In this document: one piece after another, positions 1 to 7,366 of the stretch | Layout: the number at the start of each line of letters is the position of its first letter | How positions within the stretch are numbered: position 1 is the stretch's first letter | Assembly (NCBI GenBank): GCA_945875865.1 | Contig: CAMCMF010000008.1 | Span: forward strand, 1 to 44,446 | Origin: Rhizobium sp. Q54 | Lineage (GTDB): Bacteria; Pseudomonadota; Alphaproteobacteria; Rickettsiales; UBA1997 | DNA length: 44,446 nucleotides | Direction of reading: 5' to 3' | Notes under the pieces: model-generated | Seen by the model: the letters and a program-made list of their open reading frames with translations, nothing else | Databases searched by the model: none | What the model was told of the DNA's origin: nothing | Translations under genes and position numbers: made by a program

Positions 1-144
1 TTAGCAAATGGGTAGTGAGGATCTTAAAAAAGGACCAAAGAATTAATGCGCAATTTTACCAAAAAAGAAAATCCTAGATTTATACAAAGAAACTGACGAA
101 TTGGCGGCAATTTTTTACACCATTCTGAAATCCTCAAAACGCCC

Positions 145-177
145 AATTGTTAATTCCTAACTGTTAATTGTTAATTG
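145..177. repeat. Short TTAATTG-type direct repeats
   Basis: AATTGTTAATT at 145-155 is followed, after a short spacer, by TTAATTGTTAATTG at 164-177, so a 7-base unit is imperfectly repeated just upstream of the transporter gene. The first 140 bases of the window show no supported gene. This is a simple low-complexity array and no function is claimed. Confidence 0.4.
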
Positions 178-311
178 ACCCTATGCTTGTTTTCCTCCGC
201 TCAAAATCAGAAGTCGTGACTCGTAATTACGACATTTCGGGCGCTGGATTTTCTGTACTTCCCATTAGCGCAAAAAATAAAATTGAAGATCAGCAGCAAT
301 TTTGCTGGAGC

Positions 312-1514
312 ATGGGTTTGATTAAGGATTTACTTGCGATATTTTCTTCAATTACACTCTCTGCAATTGGCTACGGAATCCTAATGGTGATGATCGCCCT
401 GAAGCTTGAAGCTAATGTAAAAAATGAGATTCTGATGTCACTTTGCGCTGCAACTCAAATTGGCGCCGGCGTAATTTTTTCACGCTTCCTACCTTCGATG
501 GGACAAAAATTCGGCATGATAAAAACTATTTATATCGGCTCGATTTTGTCGGCAATTTTTGCTTTGCTTCTCTACAAATATCTCGGCTATATCCCGCTTC
601 TAATCACAATTTTTATTCTCGGAACTGCATTTTTTATCTGCGGCGTAACTCGTCACACCATTATGATAGATCTCGCTCCAACCCATATTCGATCGATCAT
701 AATTTCCATTGGCGCAATGTTGGTTGCAATGGGAAATGGTTTTGGCCCAATTCTTTTGTCGCTGATTAAAACTGGCGATAGTTTCACCTCATTTTTAATC
801 GCCTCCGGCTTTTACATCGCTTCGATTATACCACTCACCCGCCTTCGATCACGAGTGGATTCTTCAGTTCGCGGAGAAAAGAAAATCAGCATTTGGCGCT
901 ACATAAAAAACTCGCCAAAAATTATGTTTGCTGCTTTTTCAGTGAATTATGCCATGTCGTCTGCCAGCGCTTTTTCAATAATTTACGGAATCAAGATTGG
1001 CATGACACCGTCTGATGCTTCTTTACTTTTATCAACTCTACTTTTTGGCACAATTCTCTACATCCCGATCGGCTATCTTTCCGATATTTTAAATCGCAGA
1101 TTAATGATAATTACCTTCGCCATCTTATCATTGTTTTGCACTTACAATCTCTACTCCAACAACAATATCCAAGAACTTCACACTTCATTATTTTTACTAT
1201 TTGGCTGCTTAGCCGGAATAAAATTACCGGCGATAGTCTTGATCAACGAAAAATACAAACCAACACAACGACTCGCGGTAAATAGCGCTTTCTCACGCAT
1301 TAGCCTAACCGGAAATATCTGCGGATTATTCATTACCGGCTTCATCATGAAAAATTTGGGACCGCAAGGCTTGTGGATTTCCTTGATGATAATTTTAATG
1401 CTATTTTTACTTTTTTGCTTGGGAAATTATTCAAAAAAATTAATCAGAAAAGAATTTAAACTTAGCGATTTTTCAATATTTAAAAAAACTTCAAATGAAC
1501 CTCAAGAATTGTAA
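312..1514 (+). CDS. MFS transporter
   Basis: A polytopic inner-membrane permease of the major facilitator superfamily, about 400 residues with roughly 12 hydrophobic segments, as usual for the family. The frame stays open upstream (ATG at 183, TTG at 168). I prefer the ATG at 312 because the protein then begins with a short basic stretch (MGLIKD) directly before the first membrane helix, while the upstream 48 codons look non-coding and have no hydrophobic or family-like character. No convincing Shine-Dalgarno sequence supports either start. The substrate cannot be told from sequence; MFS proteins in this group of bacteria often carry metabolites or drugs. The 3' end overlaps the next gene by 20 bases, which suggests co-transcription with the SppA-type protease. 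Confidence 0.85.
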   Translation: MGLIKDLLAIFSSITLSAIGYGILMVMIALKLEANVKNEILMSLCAATQIGAGVIFSRFLPSMGQKFGMIKTIYIGSILSAIFALLLYKYLGYIPLLITIFILGTAFFICGVTRHTIMIDLAPTHIRSIIISIGAMLVAMGNGFGPILLSLIKTGDSFTSFLIASGFYIASIIPLTRLRSRVDSSVRGEKKISIWRYIKNSPKIMFAAFSVNYAMSSASAFSIIYGIKIGMTPSDASLLLSTLLFGTILYIPIGYLSDILNRRLMIITFAILSLFCTYNLYSNNNIQELHTSLFLLFGCLAGIKLPAIVLINEKYKPTQRLAVNSAFSRISLTGNICGLFITGFIMKNLGPQGLWISLMIILMLFLLFCLGNYSKKLIRKEFKLSDFSIFKKTSNEPQEL

Positions 1515-2364
1515 AACGGACTGCAAAATAAAAAATTTTTTCAAAAAATTATTCTGTTGTAAAAACTCACCAATCGTTGCCTGCGTAAATTTATACGGTG
1601 TTATCGGCAAAGATTCTAAATTTTCTGCTGGTTTAAATTTTGAGAATACTGCTCCACTTTTAAAACGCGCTTTTGAGATGAAAAAAGTCAAGGCGGTTGT
1701 ACTCAACATCAATTCACCAGGCGGCTCGCCCGTTCAATCGGAATTGATTTACAACTACATTCGCGAACTTTCCGTAGAGAAAAAAATTCCAGTTTATACT
1801 TTTGCGCAAGATGTCGCGGCATCGGGAGGATATTGGCTACTACTCAGTGGCGATGAAATTTATGCTCACAATTCTTCCATCATCGGCTCAATTGGCGTGA
1901 TTTTTTCGAGCTTTGGTTTTGTTGAATTGATAAAAAAAATCGGCGTTGAACGTCGAGTTCACACCGAAGGAAAAAACAAAGCGATTCTTGATCCATTTTT
2001 ACCGGAAGAAGCAGCTAATGTTGAAATTCTAAAAGATGCACAGCGCGATATTTTTGAAAGCTTCAAGGATCTAGTAAAATCAAGACGTCACGGCAAATTT
2101 AAATGCGACGAAAATTTCCTAAACGATAAAATTTTCACTGGCGCTTTTTGGTCAGGAAAAAAAGCTTTTGAATTTGGCTTAGTTGACGAGGTCGCCAATC
2201 TACGCAGCAAGATGAAAGAAAAATTTGGATCAGAGGTTAAAATTATTAACATCTTCACAAAAAAAACATTGCTAAAATCATTGTTCCAAGAAAAGTCCGA
2301 TCTCAGCGAAAGCCTGCTCACCAAGCTCGAAGAACGGATTAATTTCAGCAAGTTCGGACTTTAG
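1495..2364 (+). CDS. sppA: S49 family signal-peptide peptidase (SppA-like)
   Basis: A serine protease of family S49 that in related enzymes degrades cleaved signal peptides at the inner membrane. The catalytic serine is Ser110 in ASGGYW. The general-base lysine is Lys162 in the EGKNK motif, 52 residues later, the same spacing as in short-form Bacillus SppA. An NSPGG motif lies at residues 73-77. At 289 residues it is a short, single-domain form. Unlike most SppA proteins it has no clear N-terminal membrane segment, only a Cys/Lys-rich stretch (residues 6-23), so membrane attachment is uncertain. The start lies inside the MFS gene. The TAG stop is formed at the junction between the TTTA target duplication and the first G of a 143-bp MITE, so the insertion may have redefined the C terminus. 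Confidence 0.88.
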   Translation: MNLKNCKTDCKIKNFFKKLFCCKNSPIVACVNLYGVIGKDSKFSAGLNFENTAPLLKRAFEMKKVKAVVLNINSPGGSPVQSELIYNYIRELSVEKKIPVYTFAQDVAASGGYWLLLSGDEIYAHNSSIIGSIGVIFSSFGFVELIKKIGVERRVHTEGKNKAILDPFLPEEAANVEILKDAQRDIFESFKDLVKSRRHGKFKCDENFLNDKIFTGAFWSGKKAFEFGLVDEVANLRSKMKEKFGSEVKIINIFTKKTLLKSLFQEKSDLSESLLTKLEERINFSKFGL

Positions 2365-2506
2365 GGCGCCTCTAAAAATTAGGATTTTTCGAGGAATTTT
2401 GAGTTTTAACAAATTTGCGAGAAGGTAAGCGTATTAGATATACGAGCTCTCGAGCAAATTTGTTAAAACTCAAAATTACCGGAAAAGACAATTTTTAGAG
2501 ATGCCC
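2364..2506 (+). mobile_element. Family A palindromic MITE, full copy 1 (143 bp)
   Basis: A 143-bp element with 17-bp terminal inverted repeats: GGGCGCCTCTAAAAATT on the left and the complement of GGGCATCTCTAAAAATT on the right, differing at two positions. It is flanked by TTTA at 2360-2363 and 2507-2510, consistent with a 4-bp target duplication. The interior forms a second long hairpin whose arms include GAGTTTTAACAAATTTGC and its complement. It carries no ORF. By eye it differs from the copy at 22563-22705 at only two positions, so both are recent. A further partial end (GGGCGCCTCT, 2511-2520) follows the right TTTA, hinting at a second, truncated insertion at the same site. Confidence 0.85.
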
Positions 2507-2538
2507 TTTAGGGCGCCTCTAACCCAAGTCACACCACA

Positions 2539-3042
2539 ATGAAAATCTCAGGAAATAACTTTGCCTTTATCGATAGTCAGAATCTTAATCTTGGTATTAG
2601 AGACCAAGGTTGGAAATTAGATTTTGAAAGATTTTTAGTTTATTTGCAGGAAAAATTTTCTGTAAAAAAAGCGTTTATTTTTATTGGATATGTTCAAGGA
2701 AATGAATGGCTTTATCTTTCTTTACAAAAGATTGGTTACATTCTTGTTTTTAAGCCAACTTTAGTTTTAAAGGATGGGAGCATAAAAGGAAATGTGGACG
2801 CAGAATTAATTTTGCACGCAATGATCGAGTATGAAAATTATGATAAAGCAATAATTACGAGTGGCGATGGCGACTTTCACTGCTTGATAGAATACATGCT
2901 TGAACAAGAAAAATTAGAACGCCTGATAATACCAAACAAATATAAGTATTCGTCTCTTTTGCGGAAATTTTCTGGTAAAATGTGGTTTTTAAATCACGAA
3001 AAAGAAAAACTGAGGAACATAAAAAAAGAGGTGCCTGCCTAA
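2539..3042 (+). CDS. NYN-domain (PIN-like) putative ribonuclease
   Basis: A 167-residue single-domain protein of the NYN/LabA (DUF88) type, a PIN-like fold usually involved in RNA cleavage. The acidic residues expected to bind metal are visible: FIDSQNLN near residues 10-17, GNVDAELILHAM in the middle, and TSGDGDFHCLI around residues 111-121. The length fits stand-alone NYN proteins. Target RNA and role are unknown. It lies about 30 bases after the family A element, and its last codons form the first arm of a strong hairpin preceding glyA. Confidence 0.85.
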   Translation: MKISGNNFAFIDSQNLNLGIRDQGWKLDFERFLVYLQEKFSVKKAFIFIGYVQGNEWLYLSLQKIGYILVFKPTLVLKDGSIKGNVDAELILHAMIEYENYDKAIITSGDGDFHCLIEYMLEQEKLERLIIPNKYKYSSLLRKFSGKMWFLNHEKEKLRNIKKEVPA

Positions 3043-3116
3043 GGACAAAACCTTTTGGCGGAACACCTCCTAAAAAAAGAGGCATAATCCTTGGGACAAA
3101 ACCCTTGGGTAGCCTC
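3028..3116 (+). promoter_or_regulatory. Tandem stem-loops with shared ACAAAA loop, before glyA
   Basis: Two consecutive hairpins have the same layout. The first (3028-3069) pairs GAGGTG with CACCTC, then CC with GG, GCC with GGC and AAGG with CCTT, closing on ACAAAA. The second (3079-3116) pairs GAGGC with GCCTC, CC with GG and GGG with CCC around the same ACAAAA. Both are preceded by a run of seven A. The first overlaps the end of the NYN gene, and glyA starts 111 bases beyond the second. They could be a transcription-termination or attenuation device, a small structured RNA, or a duplicated repeat element. No known riboswitch class is recognised. Confidence 0.5.
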
Positions 3117-3227
3117 TCATCGTGATAGAGCTAACTTTGTTAGTACAAAAATATAAATCAATACCAAAAAATTGAAGACCCGAGAGACTTATGAATAAAA
3201 ACTTAAAAAAATCTAATTCCTAAAATC

Positions 3228-4496
3228 ATGACCTTCTTCTCCTCCAATCTAGAAAAAGCCGATCCAGAAATTTTCTCTTCCACAAAAAAAGAGCTCGATC
3301 GCCAAAAATATCAAATTGAATTAATCGCCTCAGAAAATATCGTAAGCAAGGCGGTCCTAGAAGCTCAAGGCTCGGTCTTCACTAATAAATATGCGGAAGG
3401 CTATCCCGGCAAACGTTATTACGGCGGCTGCGAATTTTCTGATGAAGTTGAAACTCTAGCAATCAATCGTCTCTGCGAAGTTTTCGGAGCAAAGTTTGCC
3501 AATGTGCAACCACACTCTGGCGCGAGCGCCAATCTTTCAGTTTATCTCGCCTTGCTTCATCCTGGCGACACAATTTTGGGAATGTCACTTGCGGCAGGCG
3601 GTCACTTAACTCACGGCGCGCAAAAAACAATTTCCGGAATGTGGCTAAAGTCGGTACAATATGGAATCCGCGCCGATAATGGCTTAATCGATTATGAACA
3701 AGCAGAATCCTTAGCTCACGAATTTAAACCCAAATTAATCATCGCCGGAATTTCTTCTTATCCACGCATCGTTGATTGGGCGCGCTTCAAAAAAATCGCT
3801 GATGATGTTGGCGCTTTATTGATGGTTGACATGGCTCACATTGCTGGTTTGGTTGCCGCCGGAATTTATCCATCTCCCGTTGGAATCGCTGATATTGTCA
3901 CTTCTACAACTCACAAAACTCTACGCGGACCTCGCGGCGGAATTATTCTTACTAACAACGAAGAGCTTGCTAAAAAAATTAACTCGGCAGTTTTCCCAGG
4001 ATTGCAAGGCGGACCATTGATGCACGTAATCGCCGCCAAGGCAGTTGCTTTCGGCGAAGCTCTAAGACCAGATTTCAAAGAATATATCAAGCAAGTCGTG
4101 GTTAACGCCAAAGTTCTTGCCGAAATTTTAATACAACGCGGATTAAAAATTACTACTGGCGGAACTGATTGCCACTTGATGGTTGTTGATCTCACTCCAC
4201 TTAACACTCTCACTGGAAAAGAAGCGGAAAAAGTTTTGGAACGCGCAGGTTTAACCTGCAATAAAAACGCCATTCCAAATGATCCAAGAAGTCCTTTTGT
4301 AACTTCTGGTCTACGCTTCGGAACTTCAGCCGCCACAACTCGCGGCTTTAAAGAACAGGAATTCGAAAGAATTGGACACATGATTTCTGATATTCTGGAA
4401 GGATTCGTAAAAAATGGCGAAGAAGGAAACAAAACACTTGAAGCTAAAGTTAAAGCTGAAGTTACTGAACTTTGTAAACAATTCCCAATTTATTAA
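3228..4496 (+). CDS. glyA: Serine hydroxymethyltransferase
   Basis: A cytosolic PLP enzyme converting serine and tetrahydrofolate to glycine and 5,10-methylene-THF, the main source of one-carbon units. The 422-residue length is typical. Hallmarks are the N-terminal LIASENIVS region, [13 protein letters not shown], the aspartate-containing VDMAHIAGL motif, and the PLP-binding lysine Lys230 in [14 protein letters not shown] (Lys229 in E. coli). The ATG at 3228 fits the family N terminus. Only 8 bases separate it from the downstream GST-like gene, so they are probably co-transcribed. Glycine made here could feed the ALAS-type HemA encoded at about 33 kb. Confidence 0.97.
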   Translation: MTFFSSNLEKADPEIFSSTKKELDRQKYQIELIASENIVSKAVLEAQGSVFTNKYAEGYPGKRYYGGCEFSDEVETLAINRLCEVFGAKFANVQPHSGASANLSVYLALLHPGDTILGMSLAAGGHLTHGAQKTISGMWLKSVQYGIRADNGLIDYEQAESLAHEFKPKLIIAGISSYPRIVDWARFKKIADDVGALLMVDMAHIAGLVAAGIYPSPVGIADIVTSTTHKTLRGPRGGIILTNNEELAKKINSAVFPGLQGGPLMHVIAAKAVAFGEALRPDFKEYIKQVVVNAKVLAEILIQRGLKITTGGTDCHLMVVDLTPLNTLTGKEAEKVLERAGLTCNKNAIPNDPRSPFVTSGLRFGTSAATTRGFKEQEFERIGHMISDILEGFVKNGEEGNKTLEAKVKAEVTELCKQFPIY

Positions 4497-4504
4497 AAAT
4501 AGCC

Positions 4505-5176
4505 ATGACTGACAAAATCAAACTCGTCACCTCAAAATTTTCCCCTTACGGCCATCGCGTCGAAATGGTTTTAATTGAAAAAAATATTCCCTACGAAAAA
4601 CAGGAAGTTGATTTGCAAAACAGGCCAGAATGGTTTGTAAAAGATGCCCCTCTGGGCAAAGTGCCCTTGCTTTATGTTGGTGACAAAGTTTTATTCGAAT
4701 CAATCGCCATTTGCGAATATCTCGACGAAACTTTTCCACAAAATTCTCTACAGTCCAAAGATCCAATCGACAAAGCTCTGCATCGCGCTTGGATGGAATT
4801 TAGCAGTGGAATTTTGGCTTCATCTTTCGGCATAATGTTCGCGCAAAACCAAGAGCAATTCGATCTCAAAAAAGCTGAAACTGATGTCAAACTAGCAATC
4901 CTTGAAAAACATTTAAAATTCAATCCTTACTTCGATGGCGAAAAATTTTCTTTAGTTGATGTTTGCTTCGCTTCAGCATTTAAGCCCCTTGCCTTCATCG
5001 ATACTAAATTCACTTTAGAAATTTTTGATCTTCATAAAAACCTCGCTTCTTATGTTGAAGGCGTGATAACTCGCGGCTCGCTACACAAGGCTTTACCAAA
5101 AAATTATAACGAAATTTTTAAAGCCTTTCTTGAGAGAAAAAAATCTCATCTTCTAACAATGAGCTTCAGCCTGTAA
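4505..5176 (+). CDS. Glutathione S-transferase family protein (SspA-like)
   Basis: A soluble 223-residue protein with the two GST domains. The N-terminal thioredoxin-like half contains SPYGHRVEMVLIEK and the GKVPLL cis-proline segment, followed by the ESIAICEYLDE glutathione-site motif. The C-terminal half is helical. The first motif has no active-site cysteine (SPYGHR), as in stringent-starvation-protein-A relatives and many bacterial GSTs, so a regulatory or unspecified conjugating role is equally possible. It lies between glyA and an rRNA methyltransferase gene in one direction. Confidence 0.85.
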   Translation: MTDKIKLVTSKFSPYGHRVEMVLIEKNIPYEKQEVDLQNRPEWFVKDAPLGKVPLLYVGDKVLFESIAICEYLDETFPQNSLQSKDPIDKALHRAWMEFSSGILASSFGIMFAQNQEQFDLKKAETDVKLAILEKHLKFNPYFDGEKFSLVDVCFASAFKPLAFIDTKFTLEIFDLHKNLASYVEGVITRGSLHKALPKNYNEIFKAFLERKKSHLLTMSFSL

Positions 5177-5197
5177 GCCTCACACCATCTTCAAAAA

Positions 5198-6376
5198 ATG
5201 ACAACTATTCCAAAATTAAAAATTAAAAGACATCACGAGCTGCGCATTGTTTGCGAACATCCTTGGATTTTTTCTAACGAAATCGAAAATTCTGCTCAAT
5301 TAAAAACCGTCGAAAAAGGTTCGTTAGTTGAAGTTCAAATCAAAAGAGATGAACCATTCGCCACCGCTTATTTCAACACTCAAAGCTTGATTGCTGCGCG
5401 AATTTTAAGTTACGATTTATCCGAAAAAATCGACGCCGCTTTTTTTCGCAAAAAAATTCAAGCCGCCAAAAATCTGCGCGACAAATTTTATCATAAACCA
5501 TTTTATCGCTTGGTTCACTCCGAAGCTGATTTTTTACCCGGCCTTGTAATTGACAGATTTGACAATGTTTTCTCTTGCCAAATTTCCACCGCTGGAATGG
5601 AAAAATTGTCAGAATTTTTGATTGAAGCACTCACAGAAATTTTTCCGAAATGCGCGATTATTTTCAAAAATGACATTGAAGCAAGAAAGCTTGAAGGCTT
5701 GGAGCTGTATGTTAAAACCGTTAAAGGTGAAATTGCTGATAAAATTGAAATCGAAGAAAATGGCATCAAATTTTCAATCAATGTGAAGTCTGGCCAAAAA
5801 ACCGGCTGGTTCTTTGATCAAAGATTTAATCGCGAATTTATTTCAACAATTTCCAAAGATTGCACCGTGCTTGACGCCTTCTGTTATTTAGGTGGATTTG
5901 GTTTTAACGCTTTGAAAGGCGGCGCTAAATCCGTTACTTTTGTCGATTCATCGGCAGAGGCAATTGAAGCGATAAAAGCAAAAGCAGAAAATTCCGTAAG
6001 TGTCGAAACAATTCAGGATAAAGTTTTTGATTTATTCGAAAATCCTGAATTTCAAAAACGTCAATTTGACCTTGTTTTACTTGATCCTCCAGCTTTCATA
6101 AAAAGCAGAAAAGATTTTTTTTCGGGTTTGAAAGGCTATGAAAAATTAATAAAACTTGCCGCACCCTTAGTAAAAAAAGGCGGCATTTTAATGCTGAGCT
6201 CTTGCTCGCATCACGCAGCAATTTCTGATCTAATCACTTCAGCTCACAACGGCTTCCGCAAATCGGGCTGCAAAGCAAAAATCATCCGCAGCTTCGGCGC
6301 CGGTTACGATCACCCACTTCATCCCGCTTTGAAAGAAAGCGAATATTTAAAATCGATCACATTTTTGGTTGAATAA
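5198..6376 (+). CDS. rlmI: Class I rRNA methyltransferase, RlmI-like (PUA + SAM domain)
   Basis: Probable 23S rRNA cytosine-5 methyltransferase (m5C1962 type). The 392-residue protein begins with a PUA-like RNA-binding domain (about residues 5-75, with the HPWIFSNEIE motif). It continues with the RlmI central region and a Rossmann SAM-binding domain: SGQKTGWFFDQR, then VLDAFCYLGGFG (SAM loop), then LVLLDPPAF (catalytic motif IV) and LSSCSHHA (motif VI with the cysteine). Length and motif order match RlmI/YccW. The exact target base is inferred from the family. A terminator-like hairpin follows immediately. Confidence 0.88.
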   Translation: MTTIPKLKIKRHHELRIVCEHPWIFSNEIENSAQLKTVEKGSLVEVQIKRDEPFATAYFNTQSLIAARILSYDLSEKIDAAFFRKKIQAAKNLRDKFYHKPFYRLVHSEADFLPGLVIDRFDNVFSCQISTAGMEKLSEFLIEALTEIFPKCAIIFKNDIEARKLEGLELYVKTVKGEIADKIEIEENGIKFSINVKSGQKTGWFFDQRFNREFISTISKDCTVLDAFCYLGGFGFNALKGGAKSVTFVDSSAEAIEAIKAKAENSVSVETIQDKVFDLFENPEFQKRQFDLVLLDPPAFIKSRKDFFSGLKGYEKLIKLAAPLVKKGGILMLSSCSHHAAISDLITSAHNGFRKSGCKAKIIRSFGAGYDHPLHPALKESEYLKSITFLVE

Positions 6377-6378
6377 AA

Positions 6379-6411
6379 AAAAGGGGTCAGGCCCCTTAAG
6401 CACTTTTTTTT
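6379..6411 (+). terminator. Rho-independent terminator-like hairpin
   Basis: AAGGGG (6381-6386) pairs with CCCCTT (6392-6397) across a five-base loop. A run of eight T follows at 6404-6411, and an A-tract precedes it. It closes the glyA-to-RlmI run, although the next gene starts only 6 bases later, so partial read-through is possible. Confidence 0.6.
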
Positions 6412-6416
6412 AACAC

Positions 6417-7355
6417 ATGAAAATCCTTGTTACCGGCGCTTTGGGTCAAATTGGTTCTGAACTTACTGCGGCTCTTAAAAAAATTTACGGCGAAAATAAT
6501 GTCGTAACTTCGGACATGAAGGAGGAAAATCGTCCGGAATTTTTGCCTTACGAAAAGCTCGATGTGCTAGATAAATCAACACTTGCCGCCGTTGTAAAAA
6601 AACATGACATCAAAGTAATTTATCACCTCGCCGCCATTCTTTCTGCTGCTGGCGAAAAAAATCCTAATCTGTGTTGGGATGTCAATATGACTGGCCTGCA
6701 CAATGTTTTGGAAGTGGCGCGTGAGCTTGGTGTGAAGCAAATTGTCTGCCCAAGTTCAATTGCAGTTTTTGGTCCCGAAACCCCTCGCCTCAACACTCCG
6801 CAGGAAACAGTTATTTTACCAAAAACCATGTATGGCCTGACTAAAGCGGCGGGAGAATTGCTTTGCGATTATTATGTGGCGAAGTTTGGACTTGATGTGA
6901 GAGGAATTCGTTATCCAGGATTGATCAGCTACAAAACCTTACCCGGCGGCGGTACCACCGATTATGCGGTGGAAATTTTTTACGAAGCGATCAAGAAAAA
7001 ACTCTACACTTGCTTCCTAAAAGCCGAAACAACTTTGCCGATGATGTATATGCCAGATGCGATTCGTGGCACGATTCAACTAGCTGAAACCGATTTCTCA
7101 AAATTAAAAAATCACTCCAATTTCAATTTCGCCGGCATCAGTTTTTCATGCGCAGAATTGGCGGATGAAATCAAAAAACATATTCCCGATTTTAAAATAA
7201 ATTACGCCCCAGATTTCCGTCAAAAAATCGCCGATTCCTGGCCAGCATCAATTGATGATTCACAAGCACGCGCGCAGTGGGGCTGGAAGGTGGAATATGA
7301 TTTAGAAAAGATGACAGCTGATATGATCAAAAACTTATGTCGGAAGTTGAGTTAG
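6417..7355 (+). CDS. tdh: SDR-type L-threonine 3-dehydrogenase
   Basis: An NAD-dependent short-chain dehydrogenase/epimerase of 312 residues that very likely oxidises L-threonine to 2-amino-3-ketobutyrate. The extended-SDR signature is intact: GALGQIG (residues 7-13) for NAD, Ser113/Ser114 in CPSSIAVFG, and Tyr139-x3-Lys143 in YGLTK. The stretch PGGGTTDYAVEIFYEA is characteristic of SDR-type threonine dehydrogenases rather than sugar epimerases. Its usual partner, 2-amino-3-ketobutyrate CoA ligase, is not adjacent; the AOS-family gene at 32.8 kb reads as ALAS, not KBL. Coupled to a ligase elsewhere, this would yield glycine. A UDP-sugar epimerase is the less likely alternative. Confidence 0.85.
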   Translation: MKILVTGALGQIGSELTAALKKIYGENNVVTSDMKEENRPEFLPYEKLDVLDKSTLAAVVKKHDIKVIYHLAAILSAAGEKNPNLCWDVNMTGLHNVLEVARELGVKQIVCPSSIAVFGPETPRLNTPQETVILPKTMYGLTKAAGELLCDYYVAKFGLDVRGIRYPGLISYKTLPGGGTTDYAVEIFYEAIKKKLYTCFLKAETTLPMMYMPDAIRGTIQLAETDFSKLKNHSNFNFAGISFSCAELADEIKKHIPDFKINYAPDFRQKIADSWPASIDDSQARAQWGWKVEYDLEKMTADMIKNLCRKLS

Positions 7356-7366
7356 GATTGGGAATT

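Noticed and set aside
168-311. Upstream start codons (168, 183) for the MFS gene
   Set aside because: The added 48 residues have no transporter-like features, and the DNA there contains simple repeats; the ATG at 312 directly precedes the first membrane helix.
443-769. 108-codon ORF inside the MFS gene
   Set aside because: Lies entirely within the transporter in another frame, with Asn/Arg/Ser-rich composition typical of a shadow frame.
3911-4432. 173-codon minus-strand ORF opposite glyA
   Set aside because: Fully antisense to a strongly conserved gene, with no recognisable domain; a codon-bias shadow.
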